Positions 14,244 through 26,473 of a DNA stretch of 64,000 bases are shown here, in pieces. Numbering within the stretch: position 1 is the first letter of the stretch; every line of letters starts with the position of its first letter. Made by a program: the position numbers and the translations under genes. The stretch comes from Gaertneriomyces semiglobifer. Its lineage: Eukaryota > Chytridiomycota > Chytridiomycetes > Spizellomycetales > Spizellomycetaceae. The notes under the pieces are model-generated. The model was not told where the DNA came from. It saw only the letters and a list, made by a program, of their open reading frames with translations, and did not search any database. The stretch is taken from NCBI GenBank assembly GCA_025558075.1, contig JAHLKF010000014.1, positions 62,001-126,000 of the forward strand, in the 5' to 3' direction.

Positions 14244-15467
14244 ATGCGATCGAATCCATCCATTGGCCGGGACAGCTTCGGCCAGCGCTTTGCCAGCGCC
14301 ACAGAGTATCCAGGCCTGTTCATTAGAACGGTTGCAGTACAGACGTATGACACTAGCATCCAAAACCTGCGGCTGGTGGAAGAGCTGCTGCTCTGGACCA
14401 AATGCGAGGCCCAAAGTTTACGGAAAGCGCTCGATTTTGAAAGTGAAGCTGCCGATGAGCAAGCTCTTGAGCAGTGGTCGTCCTACTGGAAGTCACGCCT
14501 AGATTTCGTTTTGAAGAAAGGAGATCAGAAGATTGTTAGTTTGCGAGGAGCAACTAGATCAAAGCTCGACTCAAGTCTTGCCAGATTATCAACTTTTAGC
14601 CGAGAGCATGCCGTCATATCGTACAACTTGCGAGCAGAGCACGCCTCAAAAGTCAAAGAACTGCACAGTCTGAGTACGGCCATCAAAAAGGACATACGCT
14701 TTACGGCGGACAACGTTGCAAAGCTGAGAGGCGAAGTTGCACGAAACGGAGTACTAATTAGAAGACTTAAGTCAGAGAAACATGAGATGCAAAGTCCAGA
14801 TGTTGGGGTCACCAGATGGAATGATCCTACCAAAGTTCAGGATCTGCAAAAGCACTTGCGCATGCGGGAAGACATGATCAATTCGTTGAGAAAGCGAATC
14901 CGCGAGGTTCAGGAACAGACGACGCGCGATGGTGCGGCTGCTCCGAGGCCAACCACCGGCCTCGTCGACACGGCTTCAGTGATTTCTGGACGATCCTCAA
15001 CAATGCAACGTCACAGGGGCGTCAGAACGCCCGGTGTACCTGGGGCGGTATACGATAGAGGCGTTGATTCGCTACCGGAACAGCCGGCGTTATCCGAGAT
15101 ATCCTTAGCCCATAGCCAAAGCGAAGACAGGGAGCCTCTGCAGAACAAGCGGTTACCTGGACTTCATCCGTTGATGTTGAAAGATCCGTCCATACTACAA
15201 ATGCAATATGAGCTGCAAGTAGAAAAGTTAGAATCCTACCACAGGAAATGCATTGATTCATACAAGTTGGAAACGGAAGCAATGCTCGGGGATTTAACGA
15301 AGAAGTATGAGGATTTGCTCGCCACTTTCCAAACTTCGAGCCAATCCCCAAGTGTGTCGCAATGCAACCACAAAGCGCGTAGCTTGATTACGGATCTCTT
15401 TCCTCGAGGAAACACGGACAGAGCGGTGAAGGATGCGGGCATCCAATGCGCTCTTGATCCGTTCTAA
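14244..15467 (+). CDS. coiled-coil protein of unknown function
   Basis: Single-exon gene of 407 aa; I do not recognise the family. Residues ~30-235 are rich in Lys, Glu, Leu and Arg with heptad-like spacing, consistent with long helices and coiled coil. A Ser/Pro/Gly-rich linker follows (~240-310). A second short helical segment around residues 325-365 (MQYELQVEKLESYH) precedes a polar tail. There is no signal peptide, transmembrane segment or catalytic motif. The ATG at 14244 opens the frame. It shares its promoter region with the axonemal dynein gene, so a role in the cilium or in dynein assembly is an attractive guess, but that rests on position only. It converges with the DENN gene, 93 nt away. 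Confidence 0.75.
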   Translation: MRSNPSIGRDSFGQRFASATEYPGLFIRTVAVQTYDTSIQNLRLVEELLLWTKCEAQSLRKALDFESEAADEQALEQWSSYWKSRLDFVLKKGDQKIVSLRGATRSKLDSSLARLSTFSREHAVISYNLRAEHASKVKELHSLSTAIKKDIRFTADNVAKLRGEVARNGVLIRRLKSEKHEMQSPDVGVTRWNDPTKVQDLQKHLRMREDMINSLRKRIREVQEQTTRDGAAAPRPTTGLVDTASVISGRSSTMQRHRGVRTPGVPGAVYDRGVDSLPEQPALSEISLAHSQSEDREPLQNKRLPGLHPLMLKDPSILQMQYELQVEKLESYHRKCIDSYKLETEAMLGDLTKKYEDLLATFQTSSQSPSVSQCNHKARSLITDLFPRGNTDRAVKDAGIQCALDPF

Positions 15468-15560
15468 AGATTTGCCGTACCACTGCAACGTCGACAGGCT
15501 TAGCATAGCGTTTGACGTAAAAGCTCATTTATGTACAAGTGTATATGCACAGAATTCCCA

Positions 15561-18500
15561 CTACAGATCACCCCCAGCACCCCTGCTTGGACCCATCGGA
15601 TTGTTTCGCCTTTCCAGCTCCGACTGCATGATATTCGGTATACTCAACGGCACAGGTGGTAACGCTTTAGGCGCTCTGGCCTGAGTTATCGTTGAGGCGT
15701 CCGATAATGATGTTTCACTGAGAGATGCGTCACGACCATGTCCACTCGGCCCATGGGATTCAGACTCAGCGGTGCTGATCCTGACAGGCGTCGAACGTTC
15801 TTCTTCAAATGGAAGCGGAAACCCCCCTAACCCCATCAATGGAGATAAAGGTGACGACGTCTCGTCACTGTAATATTCCCGGCGCGTTATGTCGTTCCGT
15901 TCTACTGAGTGGACTGAAGACTGACTAGTGTGGGACGATGGATGCGAAGGCGGGGCGTCCGTACCAACAGTATTGAGCCAATCGGACACTGAGCCAAATT
16001 CGATAGAGGCTCCGAACGACAGTCGAAGTCCGGCATTCCAATTCTGTCGCGACTTGGCGACTGGCCCTGCCTCCTCCGAGGTGGAATCAGATTCGTGGCC
16101 GGTTGTAGCCGCTGGATCAGGTTCTGCTGAACATCCTTCAGCAATTACGTGCCGCTCATAATCTTCAAATCGGGTGATTTCCCCAACTATTCGGCCAACC
16201 ACACCTCGAAGCATCTCCATCTCCTCTTCCCCAACGAGCTGTTCTTCGTCTGTGGCTCGCATTAGGACAAGGTTCTGTGCATGCAGGTCCTCAAGTGCGC
16301 TATTTCTTTGGAAAGTCGACATTGAGCTCAGCGGTACGGTGGCGTAATGATTCAGAGCGGCTGTGATGGCTTCGATGCGTTCCGCAAATAAGGCCCTGCA
16401 TGGATGCGTGTTAATGAACAGTATACAACTCATGTTCTGAGAAAGATATACCTTCTCCTGTCATCGGGCAGGAACCCCAAACCCACTACTTCTCCACCGC
16501 CAGCCTTGCTAAATTCGCGCCATTTTCCTTTCATCCATTTTCCAAATTCTTGTTTCCTCTTTTCATCTTTTCGTGTGCGAGCTCGGGCGATCAAAGAGTC
16601 ACCCATTGCGGATTTCGACAATCGGAGCTCATGAGGTGTCACAAGTGCTTTGACCTCTCGAGGCACGTACAGTAATGAAGAGTCCAACTCAGTCGGAAGT
16701 CCTCCAGAAACCCTTGCTGGTAGATGATCCGCATTTGGAGGAAGACATGATAAGGTCGATCGAATGCTGTAGGAATCGTCTGTTAGGAATGGCGTCACTT
16801 CTTTCGATATCCGAAGCTTCGATCTATTTCTCTTGGCAGTGATATGCTCATCAAAGAAGAGCGTCTCAATGTCAGATTCCGGGCGTTCGACCCGCTCTAA
16901 GGCAAACTGTGCCCATGCTTGAGTCCCAAAGAACATTTGGTACCAGGGCTTCGATTCCTTGTCCAGGCTATCCATAAAATCTTCAAACCTGAACCAGTTA
17001 TCTTGCACATCCCCATTCGGATCTTCATGGCCATCTGCCAGTGGTAGCAGGTACTGTCGGTAGTTCCGGAACAAACTCACGAACAATTTTAAGAAAGCAG
17101 TTTGTACACGGGCATCCGAATATCGCGCGGAGCACGGAGCTATGTCAGCAGTGTCCACACAAGAGGGATGAATCATGATTGCGCACTCTTTTAGGACGCA
17201 AATTAGCACCTAGTATGGCGTTACAATCCCGTTTAATTCTCACCTTCACAACACAGGACCATCGTGTCCCCATCTTCAACGAGATCCTCCCTGCAAAAGT
17301 CACATTGAACTCCAAGCTCAAGCGTAACCACTGGTACGGGTACCGTGGTTTGCCCCACGGTCGTTCTGGAACTCGCATTCGATAGTTTTCGGACGACGCC
17401 AACGCTACCCGCATTCATCACATCCACACTTTTGCTGCGACCTGCCGCCTTTTTCAGGTTGAAGCGAGGCAATTTGGAAATTGAGGATATCACAGATGGT
17501 GCTCTATCTTTGCTGAGGTCATTGGATGGCGCGAAGTGCTGGTGGGCGTCATTTTCGGCTTCGCTCAAAAATAGGTCTCCAGATGAGGAGAGAACATCAT
17601 CAAGGTCCCGCCCAGTCCAAGCGCTTTTGACAGCTAGCGCGCGGAAAGAATGGCCATCTTTCGACATTCTCATGCCCGAAGTCTCTTCGCTGCCACTGCG
17701 AGGATACGGAGCAACAGTTGAAGTCGTACTGGCCGATATGGTTGACTGCCCTGAAAGGGACGGTCTCGCTCTCGACCCTTTTCTTCCGATGAAGATTCCT
17801 GCCAAGCTGGCAGAGCTCGGGCTTGTCACCAATGGCTAGACAGTTAAAGTCAGCATGATCGCAGCCCAATTACTGGAAAAATGGCTACACGCACTCTGTC
17901 GTCGCCCACGCGGCTTCCTGCCCTGCTTCCTCCCCCAAAAGATCTCATGAGCCGCGGGCCCACACCCTCGGTTGAGGAGCCAGTCGATTTCGTGACGCCT
18001 GCCAGCGACGATCGCGTTGACACCGGCGAGAGATGCTCAGGCTGTCGGGCACGGTGAGCCACTGCGTAATGTGATGAGAATACGTGCACACATACCCCAT
18101 CCGAGCCAGTTGGGCCCGGAACGTCGCGCCGGCCACTATCCTCCCATTCTCCATCACTGGTGGACATGCTCGCCGTGCGAACAATGCCGTTTGCGAATGA
18201 CAATTGCTTTCCAATTTTGTCCAACCATCCCGTCGAGGTCGGTCTTCGCATTGGCGAAACCAAGCTGTTCATACGTCGCTCTGCGACAACATTTGCCTGA
18301 GATTTCGGTGAAATGCAAGATTTCCAGCATCTACCAACCGATTTCCCCAATGGCATTGCCTGCTGCATGGTTAATGGAACGCCCCGATCGGTTTTTTTTC
18401 CATTGGAATACGGAAAGTGCACGAGGCGCTCCAGACGAGAGAGGATTTTTTTGCGTTCTCGAGGAGGAAGCGACACAGGATAATCCCCGTTCATGGTGAT

Positions 18501-20454
18501 GCTATCGACATCCAGGTCTATTACCGTGGCCTAAGCAGTTCAATGGTGAGCTTGGCGATACAATGTCCCAAGGGAGACACCTGCGCTTACATCGTCAGTT
18601 TCAACGCTATCAGGGTCCCAATACTCCTTTCCAACACCAATAATATAAGGCATCGGCGCCTGCAGATAGCTCAAAAGCGCTTTTGGCAAGAGTGGGATGA
18701 GAATGTGTTGCCATGTGAATGGATACATATGCAAGAGTAACGATTCCACAGCGGGCGTCAGCATGGAAAGATGCGAAGATATAAAGATGATCTTGTGCTC
18801 GGCCAGTGCAAGCTCTAGAAGCAAAAGGATGTTCTGAGGCGATAATGAGCGCAATAAGGGATATAATGAAAACTACAGACACAGCACATGTCAGGACGGG
18901 ATGGGAACATGGAAATGCGTGATTGGCGCAAAAGTTACATACATTCTTGATCATGGGTAGCGCGTTGACCGGCGGTCGCGAGATAAACAGGTTGACCTGG
19001 CCCACATGCACGGATAGCTCCAACTTGCCCGGTGGAGGCAGTGGTACTTCATGAATCAGGTTGACCACATACCTGATCGAATCAGTATTAGTTACTTCCT
19101 TCAAGATTGTTCACTCAATTGTACTCACCGTTCGATGGGTAAGCCCTCGTCCGAGCGGCCTACCTTGATGACCTCACATAGCCATTCTTTCAAGAAGTCA
19201 TACCAAGGCCAATGACTTAATACTCCAAACGCTCGAGGAGCGTAGACGTTGTCCACGCTGGTAATTAATGAACTCAACGGAGCCAACAATGCGCGATAGA
19301 GGGCGACTTTCTCTTCTGCATCTGCTAGCGTATGAAATGTTTTAAAGGAGGTTCCTGGTGTTAGCGGAGACGGTACTTGGAAGGAGGAATGTGATGGCTG
19401 CTGGCGAAGGGGACGAAGAGGTGGCGGTTGGGCGGCACCAATCGGACTCGTCTTTTCCGTTACATTAGCGGTTGTTGATAATGTCATACCCATTCTGGCA
19501 TGTAGTAATGCTTCCTGGTTCTCTGCCAGCTGAGATTGAATGTGCTGAATGTACTCCAGGTCGCTCGAGCCCTACGCGTTAGAACGAGCTGTTTCTCAGA
19601 AAGCAATATGGACGGCAGATTGCAAGGTCAGAATCCATACCAATGTGGCCGCACATATATCGTCCACCAAAGATTCCAGCTCCGCAGCATGCTTTAAACA
19701 AAGCTTCTCATAAATGATCACGCACACGCCGTACATCTTGGCTCCTGTCTCTTCCGTGATAATCTGGAATATAAGTTCGGTCACGCTAGACATCCAAAAA
19801 GCAACGATACAGTGTGTTTCTCACAAAGGAATGAAAGGTTTCAGGAGGAGGACCGGTGTCTTCGTACCGCAATTTGATATCCTTCGGAAAACAGAACTGC
19901 ACAAAAGGATACACAGGGTCAGCTGTCAACAAAACTATACCAATGAACGACAATTCGCTGCCACTTGCCATGGGCAGGAATGCGGGGAACTTCTCCTTGT
20001 CGCCGTAGTCTTTCTCGGGATATCGCGAAAGGATTTGAGGTGAGTACGTCCATTCTAGCGGGTGCTGTTTGCTGCTTAACTTGGCTACAAACGACAAAAT
20101 GACCATCATTATAGATCCCTCGTTGATCAGGGTATGTCACGTCTCCATTGCATAGCGCAGTGTCACCTGTGCCGGGTGTAAGAAAAACAAAAAGGCCGGT
20201 GACGTACCCTTGGGTAGCGGCATGCCTGGCGTTGCTGGAGCTTCCCCTGAGCGGTCTCCTACATCCTGCTGTGATAGGCCTCCACCGTTGTCGTCGCCAA
20301 TGCTACTCGGAGCCTCACTCTGTCCTTGCGATGGTTGCAAAGATGCATCTGGGTCTATCAGACGTTCGGACAGCGACGAAGCCTGATGAAGTCCGCATTG
20401 AAAAAAGAAATCGGCAAATCGTAGGGGCGGTGTGGGCACAGCAGAAGGATCCAT
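15561..20454 (-). CDS. DENN-domain protein (putative Rab GEF) with C1-like zinc motif
   Basis: Eleven exons: 20454-20208, 20084-19969, 19896-19825, 19763-19641, 19571-19129, 19072-18943, 18872-18591, 18530-17895, 17835-17244, 17187-16452, 16395-15561; 1403 aa. DENN proteins are usually exchange factors for Rab GTPases on membranes. The upstream uDENN part (SRYPEKDYGDKEKFP, then FCFPKDIKL and MYGVCVIIYEK) spans ~85-185. The core cDENN (PIERYVVNLIHEVPLP, AEHKIIFISS, PYIIGVGKEYWDPDS) spans ~330-490. A Ser-rich disordered stretch follows. A cysteine/histidine cluster across the exon 9/10 junction (CDFC, CEEC, HPSC, ~860-900) resembles a C1 or phorbol-ester-type finger. The dDENN helices (VQTAFLKLFVSLFRNYRQYL) begin just after it. 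The tail is Ser/Pro-rich. Intron 2 is GC-AG. The Rab substrate cannot be told from sequence. Confidence 0.88.
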
Positions 20455-21121
20455 ATGAGAAAAGTTGGAACAAGGTAGTCACGACAAAAAAATTGGGAAC
20501 GGCAACTGGACGGTAGAAAGGCAACGGTCGGAGAGAGAAGGTTGGCGGAAGGGTATTCTCTATAAGTCTAGGATGGCGTCTTGAACCATTTAATCACGAA
20601 CGAACCGTTGATGCAGAAGTATTAAAAAAGTATACGGTGCTATAAGTGCCGTTTAATAAATGGCGAGTGCGTGGTGTTGGGTGAAAGCGTCTGGAAGAAC
20701 GTCAAAACGCGCGCGATCGGAAGGACGTCACACTCCGACAAACCAAAACATAACAGGACATGGACAGGATGCCCCCATTCGCGTTAAGCACTACTAACCG
20801 TCCATCTACAATCCGTTCGGCAGCGCCTGAGCAGGGGCGCTTGAGTCTGTGCGGTGGAGAACATACACAGAGTGAGCTGGCTGAGGAGTGCCACAACTTG
20901 ACACGACTGTTTTCTTGCGGTGCAATGCTTCGAGGCAGGACTCGGCGGCCACTAGAAATGAATGGCAGGTGAAGCAGGAGAAGGCTCGTGATGAATCTTT
21001 ATGAAATGAAAACACGGAAGAACGACACAATGCTGCATGTGCGGGAAGAAGAAGCTTTGTATAAATGCCTATACACAAGTGGCAAGCGATCATAATTTCA
21101 TGCTTGCTACGGACATGATTC
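20455..21121. promoter_or_regulatory. spacer: DENN promoter side and universal stress protein 3' side
   Basis: 667 nt between the DENN start codon and the stop codon of the minus-strand stress-protein gene. It should hold the DENN promoter and the stress-protein 3' UTR. Open frames here have no family resemblance. Nothing further recognised. Confidence 0.4.
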
Positions 21122-21726
21122 TTAAGCCCAGTAGGGAGAGACACTCCTCATACGGTTACCCTTGACGTTGTCACTGGAGCGACCACGGCCGTCTTCTGAA
21201 AGGCTGCATCTGGCGACAATGACGGGTATCGGAGCATTCTTGATACAGTAGTTGGAAACGGAACCAACGAGCATGCTATAAGAGAACGACGGAGATGAGA
21301 TTTTGCGCCAAGGTACCAAGACAATGACAACCCGACGTACCCTTGGACGTGAGATTTACCGGCAGAGCCGAGAACGAGCATGGCGGGGTGCTGGCCGTTT
21401 TCGAGGAGTTCTTCAACACATTTGACGATGAGTTCACCGGCCTTGCCAATGCCACCGACGAGGACGCGAATGGACATGGAGCATTCGACGTTGTTGGATT
21501 GCCAGACGGAGCGGAGCAGGGTCTTGATACGGTTAGTGACAGCGGAAACATCTTCCTTGTCGACCACAATCAAGACAGTGAGCTTGTCGCCGTTGCGAAG
21601 GATGTAGTCAAAGGTCCAGTTGAGAGCGGCCATGGCGTGGGACGACTCGTCAAGAGCGAACAAGACGGTTTTCGCCCCTGGCGAAAGGCCGGGAGTCTGA
21701 CCGGGAACTGCAAGAGCGTCAGCCAT
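21122..21726 (-). CDS. universal stress protein (UspA) family protein
   Basis: Two exons (21726-21341, 21275-21122) encode 179 aa, a usual length for a single-domain protein of this family. The fold is an alpha/beta nucleotide-binding domain beginning with TVLFALDESSHAM, where the Asp near the first strand normally contacts nucleotide. The ATP-binding signature G-x2-G-x9-G-S is intact and is completed only by splicing: GSAGKSHVQG at the end of exon 1 continues as MLVGS in exon 2. The last strand APIPVIVAR and a short polar tail follow. ATP binding is therefore predicted. The biological role of fungal members is poorly defined. It is divergent from SEC1. Confidence 0.9.
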
Positions 21727-22324
21727 TGTTTTCTATTCTAGTTTGTTGTTGGTTTGTTGTAGGTGTGCTGCCTGAGGGATCTGTCTGGCTGCGATGTCTA
21801 ACGTTCCTTTTTATTATTCGTCCGACCTGCGCCTGCCGAGCTGTTGTTTCCATTGCATCCATTGTCAATCGATAACAAGACTTATCGAAATAGATGCATA
21901 CATGACTCATCATAACACATGGCACAGTGAAATCGATATTCCGGCGGGTTATAAATTACCCCCTGCTCGCCAAGTGTTTCGACATTTCATTAGAGGGTTT
22001 AGGGTTTTGACTTCCTTCAGACGCAAGCGCCCAAAGGCAAGCAATCGATAAGCACAAAACAGTAGTTCTCGCGTGGCCGCTGTCGCGGCAAAGGCAAAGG
22101 CGACTCGGCAGATGCGGGCATATAACATAGAGCCACATTAGAGATACCACCACCAGCAGGCAGCGAGCAGGCAGCAGCGAGCAGCAGAGTTCCGTTACGA
22201 CCCTGCTACAGGATCCCTTTATCTGCTACTATCTATTGTCTCCATAATAGAACTACCCACTTAGAGCGACTCGGATAGGCGCGGGAACACGGAGGCCAAC
22301 CGCAACAGAAACTCAAAAGCCATC
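21727..22324. promoter_or_regulatory. divergent promoter region, stress protein / SEC1, with telobox-like site
   Basis: 598 nt between divergent start codons. A telomere-like element AGGGTTTAGGGTTTTG lies at 21994-22009; its reverse strand contains CAAAACCCTA, seen again in two other spacers. An imperfect CAGCAG/GCAGCGAG repeat sits at about 22152-22188, in what is probably the SEC1 5' UTR. Confidence 0.6.
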
Positions 22325-24971
22325 ATGACGCTCAAGGAGGCTATCAAGAAGAGTATGTACTTGTGCTCCCGACGTTCTACCGATTTTGGTTAACCTGTGA
22401 TTGCGTAAACAGAACTGTTTGACGACATGGTCAAGGCGGTGAATCCGCCGGGCAAATGGAAGCTGATGGTCGTCGATGACGAGGCACTTCGTATTCTGAA
22501 CACCTTTTGCACGATTGCTGACCTGACCGAGGAACATGTCATCTGTAAGCATTGAATGTCTCGGCTGCACGGCCTCCAGTTACTCTAATACGTTCGTCTC
22601 GGCATCAAGCCGTCGAAGGACTCTTTAAGCGACGACAACCACAACCAGATCGCGAAGCCCTTTTCTTCATGTCGCCGGATGCTGCTTCCGTTCAACGCCT
22701 CATTGAAGACTTTTCACAGCCGCGACCGCCATATGCCGCCATTCACGTTTTTTACAGTGCCCGTGAGTACTCCCCGCACTCATTTAACCGCTCCGTACAA
22801 CCCACGCTGACCACAACGTGTTCTTCTCAGCTCTTCCTAATTCTTTGTTCGATAAGATCAAAGCGTCTCCATGTTCGCGCTACATTCGACAACTCAAGGA
22901 ACTTAACATTGAGTTCTCGCGTATGTTGCTTTGTCCACCTTATATCCACTAGCATCACACTTACTGTCATTCCTCTCAGCTCTTGAATCACATGTATTCA
23001 CCCTGGACTTACCGCATTCACTCAAAGCAACATACAACCCTCACACTCCGTCGATACAAAATTATGAATTGGACAAGATTTCTAAAAAGGTAAGCTGTGT
23101 TGGCCCCACCGTAATACTTCGCATCAATTGTTGGCTAATCCGCCATGCAGCTGCGTGCCGTACTGGCCTCGCTTGGGGAATCACCCAACATACGTTATTA
23201 TGATCCGTCAGGCGGCATCAAGCAAACCCCTCCGCGCATTCTGGGCGAAATGTTACATGCGGAACTCGATAGCCTATCACGGCAGGATCCTAGTTTCCCT
23301 GCTCCATCCCAGTACCAACGTGGAACCCTTCTCATCGTAGAGCGCGCGGCGGATTTGCTGACGCCTCTCTTGCACCATTTTACTTACCAGTCAATGGCCA
23401 TGGACCTTCTCCAGATGGAAGACATGAAGTACCAACCGCCGGATGATGAACCAGTTTCCCTGGACAGCAATGACATGATCTGGGATCAGGCTCGCCATTG
23501 GCATATCGCAGAGGTTATGGAGTATCTAGCCGATGCCGTGAATAAGTTCACCACCGAAAATAAAGCGGCAGCCTTTGCCATGAACAAAGATGGAGAAGCC
23601 TCCAGTTTCAAACAGCTTGAACGGTTGAAAGAGACTATGGCTCACCTTCCGCAATATCAGCAAATGAAAGCAAAGTACTCTATTCACACGACCATGTGCC
23701 AAGAAATCATGCAGCTCTATAAAACCCGTCGACTGGAACGAATTTCACAGGTCGAACAGGACCTAGCAGTGGGGGAGACTTCCGAAGGTCGCACTTCCCG
23801 TCTTTCCACCATGGATATTCGATCCATCCTCGATGACCCAAACGTAGATCATGAAGACAAACTTCGCTTGCTAATGCTCTACATTATCTCCCGGAACGGT
23901 ATTTCCGATAGCGACAGGCAAAAGCTCATGGAACAAGCCAAGCTTTCTCTAGAGGAATCGCAAGCCGTACACAACCTAAGCATGCTGGGGGTGAGGTTGA
24001 GTGCTAGCCTGATGGGTCGAAAGGGAGAGAACAGAGGAGAATATGCGTATGGTCTTCGCGACCGGGGAAAGGAGCACAAATTTGAGAATTCCCGGTATAC
24101 CCCGGTGCTCAAATACATTCTCGAGGACAATGTTAAGAACATTGCGGATGCCAAAGTGTTCCCCTGGGTACGTGAACCATCTGCTGCCGAGTCTGCTGGG
24201 CGCCCCAGCACCTGGGCAGCGTCTGGCAGTGTGAACAGCCCAATCTCCACGCGGACCAAAGGTTCGTGGGCCACTCGTCGAGCAGTCGTATCAGCCAACG
24301 GAGGCAATGGAGTGGGAGGCATGGCAGGTATGCAACCCCGGCCGACGGCTGATCTGCGTGCGAACGGGCCTCGTATCATTGTTTTTGTGCTTGGTGGTAT
24401 AACGCCAAGCGAGATGAAAGTGTGTTACGATGTGATGAAGGAACAACAACGCGAAATCCTCGTTGGTAATGCCGCACTGCTTTTTCTCAAAGCAAGATAC
24501 TCTGGCTCATTATATCTTTTGACAGGTTCCACACACATGATCATACCAGCGCGGTTTATTGATGATCTTAAAGATCTTCACAGGCACGGCCCATTACGGC
24601 CACCGCGACCACTTGCTCCTCGGGCGCGATTGAACAGCCGGGAACCTGAGATTGAGAGCATTCCGCAACGGCCAACCCGGCCGCGTGCGCCTCGAATGGA
24701 TTCGGCACCGGCTACTGTGGTCCAGAGGATGGACCGACCGCGCCCATCGGTGCCGCGTGATGGCGTCTCACCCTCGGCTGCGTCCCGAGGCGAGAACATT
24801 AGCAGTCGCATAGCGCAATTGAACATTGCGGCGGAGAGAGGTTCCAGCAGGATACCTCCCCGATCGCAGAGTAGAGTATCGGGGACTGAAAATCGAGCTG
24901 TAGAATCCAGTCGCGTCGTGGAGCCAGAAATGGATGACAGAAAACGGAATTGGTTCCGTCGCAACCGTTAG
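22325..24971 (+). CDS. SEC1: Sec1/Munc18-family exocytosis regulator
   Basis: Six exons: 22325-22352, 22413-22544, 22610-22762, 22831-22920, 22980-23089, 23151-24971; 777 aa. SM proteins clasp the SNARE bundle and promote vesicle fusion. This one matches the plasma-membrane Sec1/STXBP1 branch rather than Sly1, Vps45 or Vps33. Supporting features are KWKLMVVDDEALRIL in domain 1, FFMSPDAASVQRLIEDF, FTLDLPHS, RGTLLIVERAADLLTPLLHH, RHWHIAEVMEYL, and MPQYQ-like LPQYQQMKAKYSIH followed by VEQDLAVG. Near the end, GGITPSEMKVCYDV and STHMIIPARFIDDLKDL match the conserved C-terminal part. The last ~170 residues are Arg/Pro/Ser-rich and probably disordered. Exon 1 is only 28 nt and encodes MTLKEAIKK. 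Confidence 0.95.
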
Positions 24972-25243
24972 CAAGGCCCCTTTCCTGTTGGGATGATTGC
25001 TGATTCCCTGTCGGCGGTTATTCTTCTGTCAAATGCAGCATAGTGTACATAGTTTATTTGCTTAGACCTCTTTGTCAATATGTCCTCTGGGTTTTTGGGG
25101 TAACCTCTATAGAATGACTGTGCCACTCGCGAATCTGAATAGCGGTTGAAGGTTTTGCGTGCGAATGTTTAACGAGACTACAGCACATCCGATCCGCCTA
25201 CTCGTTTCTCTCAGTTTGCCATCTCATCCAACGCCGTCGAACA

Positions 25244-26026
25244 ATGGCCATCAACTCGCAAATCATCAACCTCGTGGTGTTCTTCGGCATTCTGCAGATC
25301 TCAAATTACTTTGACCTCGACAATGCTGCCAACGTGAACTACTTGCGGGCGGGCTATGCCACAATGCAGTTGGTTGCCCTTACCGCTTTCTACCTTGCTT
25401 ACACGCACATCCAAGCAAAGAATGGTATATCAGAACTTTGTACTTCCAGCCGATGTCCATGTTCCTGACCCCACTTGTTGGATAGATCAAACCACATTGA
25501 CTTACCAGGAAAAGAAGAATCCAATGGATCAGTAGGTGTACCTTGTTCATTTTAGGAGATGGACGCCTACCGACTAAATAATGTATTAGGGCACCGGAAA
25601 CAGTTCGCACCACCGTCCGTGACTATGACATGGGCAAGCTCAAGGAAGCTGTCCGCGGACAGTTTATCGCAATGGCGATTATGGCTTTCATCCATTTCAA
25701 ATGGTTCTACCTGCGTCCGTTGCTGCTCCAGTCCATCCTTGGGCTGCGTACCATCTACCAGGCACCCCTAGTCCAGATCCACGTTTTGGGCAAGCAGGCT
25801 GCAGGGGATCTTGCAAGGCCATGGAAGGCACCTGGTCCTTTTGGGTAAGTGTTGTGCAATCAAGTGTGAAAATGTGTTGCACGCTTGTTTCAGAAATCAA
25901 CCGACTTGTTTATGTTATTAATGCTCGTTTCGATGTGATAGACAAGCGGCCAAACCCATCACTGAAAAGGAGCTAAAGGCTCAAGAAAAGAAAGAAGCCA
26001 AGAAGAAGATGAACCGTCAGGACTAA
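25244..26026 (+). CDS. SND3: PHO88/SND3-type ER membrane protein
   Basis: Four exons (25244-25424, 25486-25531, 25590-25844, 25942-26026) give 188 aa, as for yeast Pho88. Yeast Pho88/Snd3 is an ER membrane protein of the SRP-independent SND targeting route and was first linked to phosphate transporter maturation. Two hydrophobic segments are visible: residues ~8-25 (INLVVFFGILQI) and ~36-55 (TMQLVALTAFYLAY). The family block TTVRDYDMGKLKEAVRG and the later block HVLGKQAAGDLARPWKAP are well kept. The 46-nt exon 2 is needed for the KNDQTTLTYQEKKNPMDQ stretch, which aligns with the yeast protein. The C-terminus is Lys/Glu-rich. Confidence 0.93.
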
Positions 26027-26473
26027 ATCCTTTAAGTTAATAACATCAGCATTGGGGAGCGTTTGAGCTCAAGTACGCCGCTCACGGTGTAAAGAAGTTG
26101 CTGGAACTGCACTGAAATAAATTACAGCACTTTATCATTGGGATACGAGCACCGCCACTAGTTACGGTAAGGAGAGAGTGCTCTGCGCCGCCCTGCCAGA
26201 CTACGCTTTTAGGTACGTAGCGCCCTTCGGAAACGACAAAAGTGAGCTATTGTTGTAAAGTATGTCTTGAGTGACATCCCGATGAAGTTGTGGAGGTTAT
26301 AACGTTGCATGGACAACGCGACAGCTCAACAGAGAGTGGCTTATGCAACCTTCTACATACTCTACCGCTATTCTGATTAGCTTCCTGCGTACCGCACCAG
26401 CTGAACTTCAACATATCATTGAGGCGTGTGAACTCCTCAGAGGCGAAACATCAGTTTCACAGGTCTCGCAATC
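26027..26473. other. tail-to-tail spacer PHO88 / PIF1-type gene
   Basis: 447 nt between converging stop codons, expected to hold both 3' UTRs. No open frame, repeat or RNA gene recognised. Confidence 0.4.
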
